This document shows positions 33,722 through 45,554 of a DNA stretch of 64,000 nucleotides, in pieces. The translations under genes were made by a program, and so were the position numbers. The notes beneath the pieces are model-generated. The model worked only from the letters and a program-made list of their open reading frames with translations, ran no database searches and was not told where the DNA came from. Source of the stretch: Epichloe hybrida (taxonomy: Eukaryota > Ascomycota > Sordariomycetes > Hypocreales > Clavicipitaceae); the NCBI GenBank assembly GCA_019022495.1, contig JAFEKR010000032.1:186001-250000 (forward strand). The letters run 5' to 3'. How positions within the stretch are numbered: position 1 is the stretch's first letter; every line of letters begins with the position of its first letter.

Positions 33722-34879
33722 ATGGCGAGCAAGACTTTCAACGTCGCCATCATTGGATATGGGTGAGTCAAGTTTCGCCGACAAGTCGCAACGAGACTCC
33801 TCCGTCGTTGACCTCGTTTGAACAGCCTGTCCGCCAAGATCTTCCACATCCCCTTCGTGGCTACTACTCCTCAGTTCAGGCTTCACAGCATCGTTCAGCG
33901 AAGCCCCAAGGACGGAAATTCAGCACCTCATGACCACCCAGAGGCCAAGCACTACACGGACGTGAAACAGCTGCTGGCCGATCCAGAGGTCGAAGTCGTC
34001 GTCATCACCACGCCGCCCGACAGCCATTTCGAGCTCACCAAGTCAGCTCTATACGCAGGCAAGCACGTTCTCACTGAAAAGCCATTTGTACCCACCTCGG
34101 CCGAGGCTGAGAAGCTCATTGCCATCGCAAAGGAGAACAAGCGAATCATCTGCGTGTACCAGAATCGACGATGGGACTCAGACTTCTTGCTAGTGAAGCA
34201 CCTAATCTCCCACGATGCTCTGGGCCGCATCGTCGAGTTCAACAGTCACTTCGATCGCTACCGTGCCGCCCCGCTAACCAATTGGAAAGGAGAGCTGGGA
34301 ATTCCCTCTGGCGGAAGCGCTCTGTTCGATCTCGGGACTCATCTCATCGATCAGGTCTATGTGCTCTTTGGAATGCCCCAGGCTGTTCACGGAAGACTTT
34401 TGTCACAGCGAGCCGGCAAGCCTGACTTCCACAACCCAGACGCCGTGTCTGCCGAGTTTACTTATCCCGACGGCAAGCTCGTCCACGTCCGCATCAGTGT
34501 TCTGAGCGCAGAGACTGTTCAGCCACGGTTCTGGGTCCGTGGCTTCAAGGGAAGCTTCCACAAGTCAGGCTTGGACCCTCAGGAGGATCAGCTCAAGGCC
34601 GGCGTGAAGCCTACCGAGGCCAGCTTTGGTCGCGAGAACGCCGACAACATGCGTCTTGTGCTGGTTGCTGAAGACGGAAATATGAAGCAGGAGAAGGTGC
34701 CGGAACTTGAGCCCGAAACCTACAGGGCGTTTTACGCTGCTTTTGGAAAGGCCGTCGAGAGCGGAAAGGAGGAGCTTGTTCCTGTCAAGGCGAGCGAAGC
34801 GAGGGATGTGCTCCGTCTTATCGAGGCTGTTTTGGAAAGTTCCAAGACTGGCAAAGACGTTACTTTTGGCTTGGCTTGA
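33722..34879 (+). CDS. GFO/IDH/MocA-family NAD(P)-dependent oxidoreductase
   Basis: Cytosolic sugar or inositol-type dehydrogenase by family; the substrate is unknown. Exons 33722-33762 and 33826-34879 (63-nt intron splitting the GYG codons) give 364 aa. The Rossmann fold starts at once: FNVAIIGYGLSAKIFHIPF is the GxGxxG-type nucleotide loop. It is followed by VEVVVITTPPDSHFELTKSALYAGKHVLTEKPFVPT, with the family's EKP motif. NRRWDSDFLLVKHLI and the C-terminal domain block GGSALFDLGTHLIDQ (catalytic region Asp/His) follow. The pattern is closest to the IolW/YdgJ branch (scyllo-inositol dehydrogenase-like), which is inference. The gene is intact. Confidence 0.9.
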
Positions 34880-35243
34880 GGCGATGAGAGATGGCGTTGT
34901 GTCATGATTACATGACCCTTTTGCGCTCGCTTTGTGGCGATTGTTGGGTGCGTGAGATTGACCGGCACTTGCATGGGTAGTTTTACACGAATATCTATAC
35001 CTTTTAAAAGCGACATGGTCATATAAGGGGTACATAGTAATTACTGAATATAGTTCAAGATGTTGATATACTAAGGTTCAGATTTATATTATTGTTTCTG
35101 ATTATGTAATTTATCTCGTCTCGCATTCGGTCATGATTGAATACGGCCGTTTTGTCACGTGCTTTGGTCTGTCGTGACGGCGCTCTCTGACCCGTTGAAC
35201 TTCCACTCTTGCCCTCGCAACATATTCCTGGCCCAGGCTGACC
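34880..35243. other. Intergenic
   Basis: 3' flank of the oxidoreductase and promoter of the protease. AT-rich around 35030-35120. Nothing else seen. Confidence 0.5.
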
Positions 35244-38200
35244 ATGAGACTCGCTAATCCTTTTGCCTTTCGGCCTGGCCCTGTCAGTTTCTGGACGGCA
35301 GTTGTCTACCTCGCCATTTTCATCTCGTTGATCTACGTTCATGAAACAGTACCCCCTGCACCATCATCTCCGAAGAATTGGCCGCAAGGTATCAACCTGA
35401 CCGAGGCTTGGGCGGATTTGCAGGCCATTACTGCATCTTATCATCCATACAACAGCCATGAGAATGACGTAGTCCGGGAGTATCTCATGCGTCGGTCCAG
35501 GGAGATCCTAGACCGGAATGGAGTCAAGTACACGGAGGACTCGACAGGTGGAGTGCTATGGGACAATAGGTTTGTGGTACATCTGTGTGGCCCCGGAAAA
35601 AGAAACACGGGAAAAAAAGAAAGAAAACGAAAAAACACTTGACACTAATATGTATGGGCCGAAAAGCTACATGTTATCTACGGAGGATGGTGCTCGAGAA
35701 TCCTCCGGAGCTGTTGCCCGGCCTCGGGGAGCTACTATCTTTAATGACCTCATTTCTAATGTCACATTCGCCGAGCATGGCAGCACTGTTGGCCAGTATT
35801 TTGAAGGCAACAACTTTTATGTCTACATCCACGGCTCGGAAGATCCCGAGGGAGACTGGTGGCTCTCCGAGTATCCTCAGAAAATAGCCCGTCGTGGTGC
35901 TGGAGTACTTGTGAATTGCCACCTTGACTCGTGAGTTTGTCGCCTGTTTGAGGTGTAATTTAAGCTCTTCGTGGCTGAAATATTTTAGGGTCTCAACTGG
36001 ATATGGCGCGACGGATGATGGCATGTCATGCATCTCTCTCTTGCAGCTGCTGAGTCACTTCACTTCAGAGGGTCGACAACCAAAGAATGGAATTGTCTTA
36101 CTTTTCAACAACGCAGAGGAGGATGGATTGCTTGGAGCAAGGGCTTTTGGCTATAGCCCCCTGGTGCAGCTTTGTCATACTTTTGTCAACCTCGAGGGAG
36201 CTGGAGCCGGTGGACGAGCCATGCTATTCAGAGCCACCGATCTGGAGACCGCGCAGGCTTACTCGGAGAGTCCTCATCCTTTTGGATCTGTTGTGGCGGC
36301 GAACGCTTTCGAGAGGGGCGTTATTAGAAGCGGCACCGACTTCTCTGTTTTTGTGGACAGCTTTGGCCAGCGTGGTCTTGACATCGCCTTCTACGCGCCC
36401 CGCGCTCGGTATCACACCGAAGACGATGATGCCCGACACACATCTGTCGATGCTATCTGGCACATGCTGTCAGCGGCCCTCGCTTCAGCTGAGTCCTTAT
36501 CAAACGGTGCCAGTAGCTCTCGTTTCAACGGCCCTCGCTCTGATGGCAGAAAAGATGTCGTCCAGAACGGCAGGCCCACGGCCGGCGTTTGGTTCGATTG
36601 GTATGGATCAGCCTGGTCAGCGTTCCCGCTTAGGGGACTTTTTGCATGGACCTTGACCTTGCTCATAACGACTCCTCTTGTTCTCTTCATTGTAACGTAT
36701 CTGCTCGTGCGCAAAGATAAATGGTACTTCTTCGCCACATATGCTGACGCAGACGTTGGCGGAACCAATGGACGTGTAGCTTTGGGAGGATGGAAAGGTT
36801 TCACTCGCTTTCCTCTGGCATTGGCCCTTGCTGGTACCTTGACCATCGGAGCAGTGTACCTGTTGGCCAAGGTGAACCCTTTGATCATTTACAGCAGTGG
36901 CTATGCAGTGTAAGTAAACGCCAAGAGCTCGTCTGTGCGCATGTTGCATGCATGGATCTGAAATGCTGACTACGAATTTGACATTAGCTGGGCCATGATG
37001 ATTTCGTTGTTTTACTTCGTCGCATGGCTCGTGTTGCGCGGTGCCAGCGCTGTCCGCCCAAGCGCGCTCCAACGTGGCTACACTTTGCTATGGCTCTTTG
37101 TCATAACCTGGATCCTGTCGGTATTTGCTGCAGTTGCTGAGGACCGCATGAATGTGGGCGGTGTCTACCCTCTGGCATTTCTTCACAACTTTGTCTTTGG
37201 CGCCTTGCTGATTTCCATCTTGGAGCAACTTGCTCTTCCGAGCAAGCAGGAGTATGCTCGTCAGCTAGCAGGGGCAGATGAGGGACGAAACGATGGCACT
37301 GGCTCTGGAGAACCCGATGATGATGAAGAGACGGGCGAGGAAGCTGTTACTCCAACGGAAACAACACCCCTTACCATCGGGGCTGGTGAGGGGGGCTACG
37401 GGTCCAACGGGCCCAACGGGTCCAACGAACCTACAACGACATTTGCGAGCACCTATAGAAGATCTGTTTCGGACTCCCATGTTGCTCCTGTTAAGAAGAG
37501 GAACGAGCGAGGTTTTCCATCTCTCGAAAACGAGCAAGGATGGTCCGGCCGCCTCCCCAGCTGGACTTGGTTCATTCAGCTTCTTTTGCTCGGCACCGTG
37601 TACGTCATTGTACTCGGTAATCTCGCACTGGTGCAAACCACGTCCTTGTCCATGACGGGTACCGATGGTAGCAGCTTGCTGGCGCCCCTCATGGGGGTCG
37701 GCGCTCTGACCATCATGCTCCTGCTCCCTCTCATGCCTTTTATACACCGCGGCAGCCATCACATTCCTGTATTCCTTCTCTTCGTGTTTATTGCCACTCT
37801 CACCTACAACCTGGTGGCATTTCCCTTTTCCGTCACCAATCGGTTCAAGTTCTTCTTCCAACAGGTCATCGACGTAGATGAAGGGACCAATGTTGTCAGT
37901 CTCATGGGACTCGAGGATTTTGTTCGTCCCGTGATCAGTTCTCTGCCCACGCCGGCAGGGCAGAAAATTGAATGCTCTGGGCCCACGGTGCGCGCAGATG
38001 TGAAGACTTGCCGATACGATGCTTCGCTTCTACCACCAGATGTGGCAAACGGGACAAAGCTAGAAGACCTTGTCTCTATCAGAGCATCCAAAAATGCTGA
38101 TTCCACGTCAATTACTGTGGAGGTGGATGGCCTGAACACACGTACGTGCTTTATTGACACGTCGTCCCCAATCTTCGGGTTTTCCGTCCAAGGTGGTGGA

Positions 38201-38572
38201 AAGAGGGACGGGAGGTTCGGGTCACCCCCGTCGGATGGTCTCAAACACATTCAACTTTGGAGACGCAAATGGGAGGGCCCATGGACTGTTACTCTTCAGA
38301 TGGGCGGAAGAGGCTATTCATCAAATGGTAACGAGAGCAACAACAGTATCGAGGCCTCAGACTCTGAACGTGGCAACAATGACGAGCTCGAGCTGCGAGC
38401 TTTGTCGGGCGAGATATCTGTGACAGCCAGGTGTGTATGGTCAGATGCAAATGGGGCCAAGGCGATCCCGGCACTACGCGAGGTGAAACAGTACATGCCC
38501 AAGTGGGCCACGGTGACGAAAGCCTCGGTCGGTCTGGTGGAAGTGAAGAAGACTGTCAAGGTGACGCTCTAA
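35244..38572 (+). CDS. PFF1: Vacuolar membrane protease, M28 zinc metallopeptidase (Pff1-like)
   Basis: Multispanning vacuolar aminopeptidase-like protease. Exons are 35244-35569, 35667-35930, 35989-36909 and 36988-38572, giving 1,031 aa, the normal family length. A signal-anchor helix ([19 protein letters not shown]) near residues 16-34 precedes the lumenal M28 domain. Metal and catalytic residues are present: [15 protein letters not shown] (His194, Asp206), NNAEEDG (Glu240, Glu241), VNLEGAG (Glu266) and YHTEDDD (His near 341). Then come about eight more membrane helices, interrupted by an acidic Gly/Asn-rich loop ([18 protein letters not shown]). A lumenal C-terminal domain ends VKKTVKVTL. 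The first intron is placed by phase and contains A-rich sequence. The gene appears functional. Confidence 0.92.
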
Positions 38573-38908
38573 TGTAATAAAGGCTGCCTAGTGAGTGGGA
38601 ACTATCGTGGGGGCGATGAAGGGCTGTAATATCAGTAATTTTTGCGTGCAGATCAAGTTGAAGCTGGTCTACGCTCTCTCACGCGAAGTCACGCCTCATC
38701 ATTAATGTGCAACGCAACGAAATAAATATTGTTGAGCCTCGGCGGCCAACTGCCCACAGTGCACAGTCACAGTGCACATCTGCAGTGCACACCCTTGTTG
38801 ACCAACAAGTCTCTCGACTTGACCAAACTCGGCCATGGTCAATCATCCCACCCACCCGGCTGCGCTCCTGCCGTTTCCGCCGGATCCCCTCCCGGGTCCC
38901 TCCTGAAC
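38573..38908. other. Intergenic with an upstream ORF before the lipid-droplet hydrolase
   Basis: Contains a 23-codon upstream ORF (38835-38906) whose TGA lies two bases before the chosen main ATG at 38909. A CAGTGCACA-type short repeat lies near 38757-38790. Confidence 0.45.
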
Positions 38909-40011
38909 ATGTTGGCCTCGATATGGAAGCCCTCCGGGCGTCTGCGCGGGACCAAGCAGCGCGCCCTCATCTACTTTGTCTGCGGAAACCCAGGCCTCAT
39001 CGGTTACTACGTCGACTTCCTCGATGCGCTGCGCGGCATGCTCGACGCCTCGCAGGGCCGGACGGCACACGACATATACGGTCGCAACCTCGTTGGCTTC
39101 TGCGACGACGAGCACGAGCCCTTTGGGCCCGGCAATCCTCCGCTCGACGTCCAGGCCCAGGTGGACGTCATATATCAGGATGTCGCCGTCGCGGCCCGGC
39201 GGGTCAGCAGACGCAGCACAGAAGACGAAGACGGCGCGGGTAACGACAAGCCATATGACTTTGTCATCCTCATGGGCCACTCCATTGGCGCGTATATATG
39301 CGTCGAGATGCTCCGCCGACACAATCTCGATGCCAGCGGCGCGGCCCATCTCCATCTTCGCCATGGATTCCTGCTCTTCCCGGCAATTGCGTCCCTGGCC
39401 GCCTCCACCGCAGGCACGCGCTTCAACTACATGCGCAGTCTGCCGACCATGGAAACACACTTTGTCACGTATGCCAAGGGGCTGCTCCGGCTCTTCCCAC
39501 GGAGCACCTTGCAGTGGATTGTGGCCAACGTGATGGGCTTCTCTCCCCGCGCGGCCAGCGTGACGGCCGAGTGGCTGAAGAGCAGAGACGGCATCCTCCA
39601 GGCTGTGCACATGGCGAAATCTGAGCTCGACACCATCTAAGAGGATGACTGGGACGATGAGCTCTGGGAGCCATCCGCCGCCGCCGCCTCGTCAGCGCCG
39701 CGATTCTTTCTGTTTTACGGCAGAGAGGACCACTGGGTCGCGAATCATGTGAGGAATGAATTCATCGAGAGGCGACGTAGGACGGGTGAAAAGCGTTTGA
39801 AGACGAGCATTACTGTTGATGAGGGGGATATTCAGCATGCGTTTTGTACTACAAAGGGTGAGATTTCTTCTTCCTTTTTTCCTTTTTTCCCTCTCCTCGG
39901 TGGTTGGGTCCTCTGTTTACTAACGAATATACAGATGCGAGCTGGACGATTGCAAGAAAGGTGCATGCTTGGGTGGAGCAGATTGACAGGGCTGCTTCGG
40001 AGACAGTTTAG
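38909..40011 (+). pseudogene. Lipid-droplet-associated hydrolase (LDAH family) gene with an in-frame stop
   Basis: Alpha/beta-hydrolase of the LDAH family, thought to act on lipid-droplet lipids or sterol esters. The frame from ATG 38909 shows LIYFVCGNPGLIGYYVDFLDAL, the nucleophile elbow MGHSIGAY (Ser near 125) and HLRHGFLLFPAIASLA. It then meets TAA at 39638-39640 (codon 244). The same frame continues directly with EDDWDDELWEP, FFLFYGREDHWVANHVRNEF and IQHAFC up to a GTGAGA donor at 39858. Exon 2 (39935-40011) ends ASWTIARKVHAWVEQID.... The catalytic Asp (REDHWV) and His (IQHAFC) both lie after the stop, so the truncated 243-aa product should be inactive. No intron can remove the stop and keep the frame. 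Confidence 0.82.
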
Positions 40012-40987
40012 GTGTGTGCCCACAACATCAACACCAACACAAGTGGGGGCCCTCTCGCGACATCAGATGGGATGACATGTTGATATGTGGATGGCGCGTT
40101 TGCAGACATGTTCCTCTGGCGGGGGTGCTTACAAGGGTGCCAGATTTGAACGCACACCAGCACCAAGTGCGGTGGTAATATATATAGCAAACTAGATCAA
40201 ATCTGTCTTGGACACGGAAGAACCTAGCAATTTAGCCCGGCACGATGATTTCTCACCCGTCTTGATTCAGCATAGCTTTCCCATTTAAACTTTGCTGGTC
40301 AAACAAGGATCCCACGTGTTATCCGCTGAACTTGCTTGCCGTACAATGTTGTAAGCGCGTACGTGCGGAGTGCATACATATGTAAGCGAGGGATCCACAT
40401 GCACCCCCCCCCCCGCATTCTCTGCCAAAGTCGAAAGAGAGCCCGCTTTCTTGCAGCAGCCAAATCTGCGGGCCCGGCCAGTAACAAGCCGCATTGGCGG
40501 ACAGGGGTGGCGCGGGAAATAAACCTAGAGTGGGGGGGGGAGGGCGCCAAGGAAGGGGTTTCTGCGGAAGAAGCCGTGGCATAAAGCACTCACGTACACA
40601 CATACGTGTAGACTTTAGCTGGCGCCCTCCGATGATGGACAACCCAGCCCAAGTGGCGTCCACGCCTTATGTACTATCTTTCATGAGCGCAATGATTGGG
40701 TTCGACGTACGAGAGTCTGTCGGATGGGTCCATTAGACGTACCCGGGACTAACCTAGTATGAACGACACGAGGTTTCCTAGCGCCGCATCTCCTGGCGTC
40801 GAGCCAGATCAAATCAAAACAACGTACGCGGCACGATTCATGAGGCACAGGGGCTTATTACTATTCTCCAGAGGACATGGTTTATATTTTCCCCATCTAT
40901 CGAGTACGTACACGAGTATCCTTCTGAACATCCAAGCTGTCCCCGTTCCTAGTCCATGGGTCTCCATGGGCCCCGTGACCTTCGGGC
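40012..40987. other. Intergenic
   Basis: No supported gene. C-run near 40405-40414, G-run near 40532-40540. Overlapping frames on both strands at 40285-40663 disagree and lack motifs. Confidence 0.5.
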
Positions 40988-41612
40988 TTAGAGGGCCAGG
41001 GCAACCACGGCAACCATGGCGAGGCCGCCGACGGGAGCGAGGCCCGCGGCACCGGCGATGACGGGCGCCGACGGGCTGGGGGCCGTGCCGTTGGCAGGAG
41101 CAGTGGCCGCGCAGTCGGTCACGGCAGGCTCGGGGGACGGCGTCTCGCAGGGGGCCGTGGTGGTGCTGACGCTGGGAGCAGCAGCCGTGGGAGGCGCGGC
41201 GTCCGTCGTGGCCGGCGCGGAGGACTCGGGCTTCTTGTCCTTGCCGGCAGCGGCGCAGAGCTTCTGCGTGGCGGGGAGGACCTCGCCTGAGAAGTTGGCT
41301 CGGTTAGTCCCATGGTTAATATGCCCAGGAGAAAAGAGCAGAAAAGAGCAGAGCAGAGCAGAGCAGAGCAGAATAAAACATACCGACGGCCGTCTCGGTA
41401 CCGCACTTCTCGATGACGCAAGACGTGGCCGCGCCGCGGATGGCAGAGAAGTTCTCCGCCTTGCAGATGCAGGCGTAGTCGCTCGTGGCGCAGGACGTCT
41501 TGCCCTTGACGGCGCTGTCAAGGCAAGGTCTCGCGCAGTCAGGGATGTCGGAGGCGCTCTGGGCAGAGACCAAGGCGGCCATGGCAAGGGCGGTGGCAGC
41601 CGAGAACTTCAT
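40988..41612 (-). CDS. CFEM-domain protein, probably GPI-anchored
   Basis: Small secreted cell-wall or effector-type protein. CFEM proteins of the Rbt5/Csa2 group bind haem. Exons 41612-41384 and 41286-40988 (97-nt intron rich in GAGCA repeats) give 175 aa. The signal peptide is residues 1-18 (MKFSAATALAMAALVSAQ). All eight CFEM cysteines are present from IPDCARPCLD to QKLCAAAG, and SDYACIC carries the Asp that in Rbt5-type proteins contacts haem iron. A long Ala/Pro/Ser/Thr-rich linker follows. The hydrophobic C-terminal tail (GGLAMVAVVALAL) fits a GPI signal with an omega site near PANGTAPS. Function here is unknown. The gene is intact. Confidence 0.9.
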
Positions 41613-42923
41613 CTTGAGAGGGTCTGGTTGGTAGATGATGGGTGATGGGACGATCGATGGACGATGGATGAGGCTGGGGATGTACAAAAGTAACGAGAGT
41701 GAATACAAACTAGGAAGCGAGTGGATGAGGAGAACAAGAACAAGAAGAAGAAGAAACAAGAGAGGACGGACACGAGGGACCTGTTCTTTAAGTAGCCAAA
41801 GTTCCTGAGCACCGATGCCTCCGAGTCTTGTCTATTCTGTCATCCCATCCTTGGACAAATTGCCGCATTTCTCTCGGCGAGTTGCTGCGTGCGAGTTGGC
41901 CGGCTGTTGGCTTGGACTTGGCCGGGACTAGGCCCAAGCCGTGTCTGCCATTTCTGTCCTGTGTATGGAAGGGGGGGTGACTGTAAAAAGCATGGAGACT
42001 TGGGTTCATCATACCATGGCTGGAGACTTGGTGAACCGCCATGATACGAAAATGAAAGTAAAATGGCAGCCATCCGCATCCGCATTTGCAACTATTCTTG
42101 GATGGCGCGCCTACCCACTTCCCTTTTTCAAACCTGGCCTTCTCGTCCATAGACTTCGCGTCCTCTGCCTAGTCCCCCCTCTTCGCTTTCTTTTACCTTG
42201 CAAAAGCTTTCGCCACAACAAGCCTCCTTGCAGACAAGGTTCTCGCCAAGTTCCAGAACGCATCGGACGCTTGTACGGCGACGTAGATTGCTCGTCCATC
42301 TGTCAGAGCTGGCAAAAAGACAGGTTCAAAGAAAAACAAAGACTTTTGATTGATCTCGACGTTGAAGTGACTACTTACCGTACTGTACCCACGCTTTCTC
42401 CCTTTGATGACATTTTTGGTGACGCGCTGAACAATACAATTTCGATCATCAAGAAGCGTCATGTCTCGTCGTCATCTTGTGTACCCTGCTTGAGCTAGTC
42501 ATCAAGGCTTCGGCGGGCGGGCGTCATGTGTATAACAACAAGCTGGATTTGGCCTTGTTCGATAGTGATTTTTGTCAACAAAATTGCACAATTGCACACT
42601 GGCGAATTGCGGCACACGGTCACTGCAAGATGGCATGAACGCTCCTATGTTATTACTAGGTTAATACTTGTCTTTCTGGGTTAGTCTACAACCTGCTGTG
42701 AGTTGCGCCTTCAGTTTCACACGAGAACATCAGCCCAGTCCGGTGGGTAAGCAGGCAATGACCTCTGCGGATCCATTAGCGGATTGCCCAGAATACGTAA
42801 GCACTAAATTACCAATTTCAGAAGTCAACGTGGTTGTCTTGTCCTCTGTATGCGTCAAGGGCCGTGACTAGTTAGCAGTTTAAAAAATCTTTTTCATCTA
42901 ACCCTCTCTCTCATCTGACACAA
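41613..42923. other. Intergenic
   Basis: No supported gene. It includes the CFEM promoter and the 3' flank of the branchpoint-binding protein. The plus-strand frame 41941-42498 and minus frames opposite it show no motif. Confidence 0.45.
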
Positions 42924-45138
42924 TCAAGCTCCAGGAAGTGGCGGTGGCGGCGGCTGGTTGCCAGGAGGGGGAGGTGGTGGTGGCGGCCCATCTCCCGAGG
43001 GCGGCGGCGGCGGAGCTCCTGCGTATTGTTGGATAAGAGCGTTCACGCCGGCGAGGCCTGGGGGAGCAGCAAGCCCGGCGCCGGCCTGCGGAAGACCAGG
43101 AGGAGCGCCCATACCGGGAGGCGGAGCATAACTGCTATAACCGCCATAACCGCCATATCCAGGATAGCCATTCCGAGTACCAGGAGCTTGATGCTGTGGG
43201 TACTGTTGAGGTTGCTGTTGCCATGGAGGAGCCGATGAGCCTGATGAGCCGTATCCCTGGTTGTACTGGCTGTCACGATCACGATCTCGATCACGATCAC
43301 GTTCCCCGTGGTTATCATACCCACCATCTCGATCTCGTTCCCCGTGGTTATCATGCCCACGATTTCGCTCACGAGCCCACGGCGGAGCAGAGCCGCTAGA
43401 GCTCCTGGGTTCGCCGTCGTTGGTATCCTGATTACGGGTTCGCCAAGGTGCAGGTCCACCGGTTGGGCCACGTTGCCATGGCTTAACGTCCGTCGCGGTG
43501 TCACGATCAGGACCAGGGCCGGCCTCAATTCGAGCGGGAGGTCCGGACCCGCCGCCAAGTTCTTGCATAAGTTGCTAGAGAAAGCAGTCAGGAATAAGAT
43601 TCGATTGCAAGCAAGTTTGCGCAGGGATGGCATCGACTTACCTCCATTTCACGATCAACTGCATCGCCACCGCCGACCTTACCGGCAGGGCGAGCACCGT
43701 CGTTTCTCCAGCTAGCACCCCTCTGTCGATCGGGACAATCGCGAGCCATGTGTCCAGCGTTGCCACAAACGCGGCAAATGATGCTCGCGGTGTAATTTTG
43801 GCGCTCAGGACAATCATACTTGCGATGGCCGATCTTGCCGCAGTTCTGGCAGGCTTGATTCTCATCGTCTCGGAGTGTACCGTTGAGTGTAGCAAGTTCG
43901 CGAAGCTGGTTTCTCTTCAACTCATTTTGGCCTTCAGGAATGGATGCAGCCTATTGATGCAGTTATTTGTTTAGCAAATCATTGAATAATCAAAGCAAAG
44001 AACGAATATGGAGCAAGAACAACAAAGGAACTTACCGTTTCAATGACGTTATGAATGAGCTGCTTCGCTTTGTTGATCTTGTCTTCAGTATCAGCCATGA
44101 TGAGGCAGTGCAAGTCCTCCTCCTGATTGCTTGAGTGAGCGGCATCTGAACGGCCTTTTCCTTCCTTGACGGAGCCCTTGCCACGAATAGCAATCTTGGC
44201 TCCGGATTCGGTCTCCATCTTCTTGAGTGTGTTACCACGGGGACCTATAAGTAAGCCGACTTAAATAAGGGGAGAGGCTACATGTTAGTATCTGAAAATT
44301 CTGTCACAGCCAAAAGCTTTACGGTGGTAAATGAGGAGAGGTGGCGTTGACGCCTGATCGACGAACGACCAGATATATCAAGGGACCTCCACAGGTGTCG
44401 CAGGGATACTGATCAAACTCCAAAGAGAGCGGCACACAATTAAAGGGGGGAGAGGGGTAAACAGCAAAAGTATTGGTTAGGGTTAGGAGGGTTAGCAATC
44501 ATACTGAAGTTAATCTCCGGGTAGTCATTCACAGGCACATAGACCTTTTCCTGGGTCTTGGTGGGCCTGCGATAGTCCTGCGGAGGATGGTAGTTAGGAA
44601 TCGTCTTCATGGCCTTCTCAATGAGCTTGTGTCGCTCGTCTTCGAGCTTTTTACGGTATCGATATTCTCGAGTGTTGATACGTCTGCCCTGATTGTCATA
44701 TTGAGGAGCCGGTGATGGCGATCTTGTGTCCAATGTTAGCAAGGAACATGTTCTCACAGTTCTCAATGGAATCAGAATCGTGTGGCGCGATTTGGGGACG
44801 TACCTGTCACCGTCGGCGGGAACGACGTCGTCAATGCGCAGCTTCTGGCTGATTTCTTCAATGCGCAGATGAAGCGTATAGGCTTCCAACTGTTCGCTCG
44901 TCATGTTTGACATGATGGCGGTCGGAAGACCCATGAGGCCCGCAGCCTTGTTTTCGGACGCGTCGCCCCATCGATTGCGTTTCTTCCTCTGTCGCGGACC
45001 ATCTGCTTCGCTTCGTGGTACGGGGTCGCGTCCACGCTTTGCATCGTGCTCCCCAGCTGGCTCTTCGTCACCTCCAAAGCGACGCTTCCCCAAGGGTATG
45101 TTATTGGAGCCGGTGATGCCCTGATTTCGCCAAGACAT
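42924..45138 (-). CDS. bbp: Branchpoint-binding protein (BBP/SF1/Msl5)
   Basis: Nuclear splicing factor that recognises the intron branch-site sequence in the commitment complex and binds Mud2/U2AF. Five exons: 45138-44804, 44722-44505, 44259-44036, 43950-43642 and 43574-42924, giving 578 aa. Domains in order: an N-terminal basic KR.RWG motif ([10 protein letters not shown]2AF ligand), a helix-hairpin region ([22 protein letters not shown]), the KH-QUA2 domain with [16 protein letters not shown] and [12 protein letters not shown], two CCHC zinc knuckles (residues 293-306 and 318-331), an Arg/Asp-rich stretch (GERDRD repeats) and a Pro/Gly-rich tail. Intron 2 is long for this window (245 nt). 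The start is 417 bp from the transposon cluster. Confidence 0.94.
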
Positions 45139-45554
45139 TCTGGTGGGTTTTGGGGCGGATTTGTGTTGTACGTGAAAAGGATGAAAGTCTCTCGAAATGC
45201 GCAACTACTACGGATTAGAAAAGTGGTACGAAGTTGGTTGTGATTCCGGACTAACGCTGTTCCGCGCCAAATTTATGCGCCACAGCCACTACGCAAGAGG
45301 TGCTCCACTCAACGCCGGCGAGAAAATCCAAAGTACCTACATATGACTACGGCGCGTTGACTTGAGCTATTAGCTTGGGAACAGAGTTGGAGACCGCAGG
45401 ATGCTATGCACTGTGATGAAGTTCGCTACGTCAGCGCTAACTCCATGGCCATGTTGATAATCAGTAACATGATTCGCTTTTTGAAGTTCAAAGTGTGACT
45501 CGATGAGTCAATTCAGTCAGAGCTTTGCGTGCAGCATAGAGGAAGGGCTTTTTC
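45139..45554. other. bbp promoter and boundary of the transposon cluster
   Basis: GC-normal promoter sequence of bbp. The last base before the first LTR is 45554, where base composition changes abruptly. Confidence 0.6.

Noticed and set aside
38707..39624. Other frames over the lipid-droplet hydrolase
   Set aside because: Arg-rich shadows of the GC-rich coding frame.
39603..39641. A 37-nt intron (GTGCAC...CTAAG) around the hydrolase stop
   Set aside because: Too short, and it would shift the frame of the conserved downstream block.
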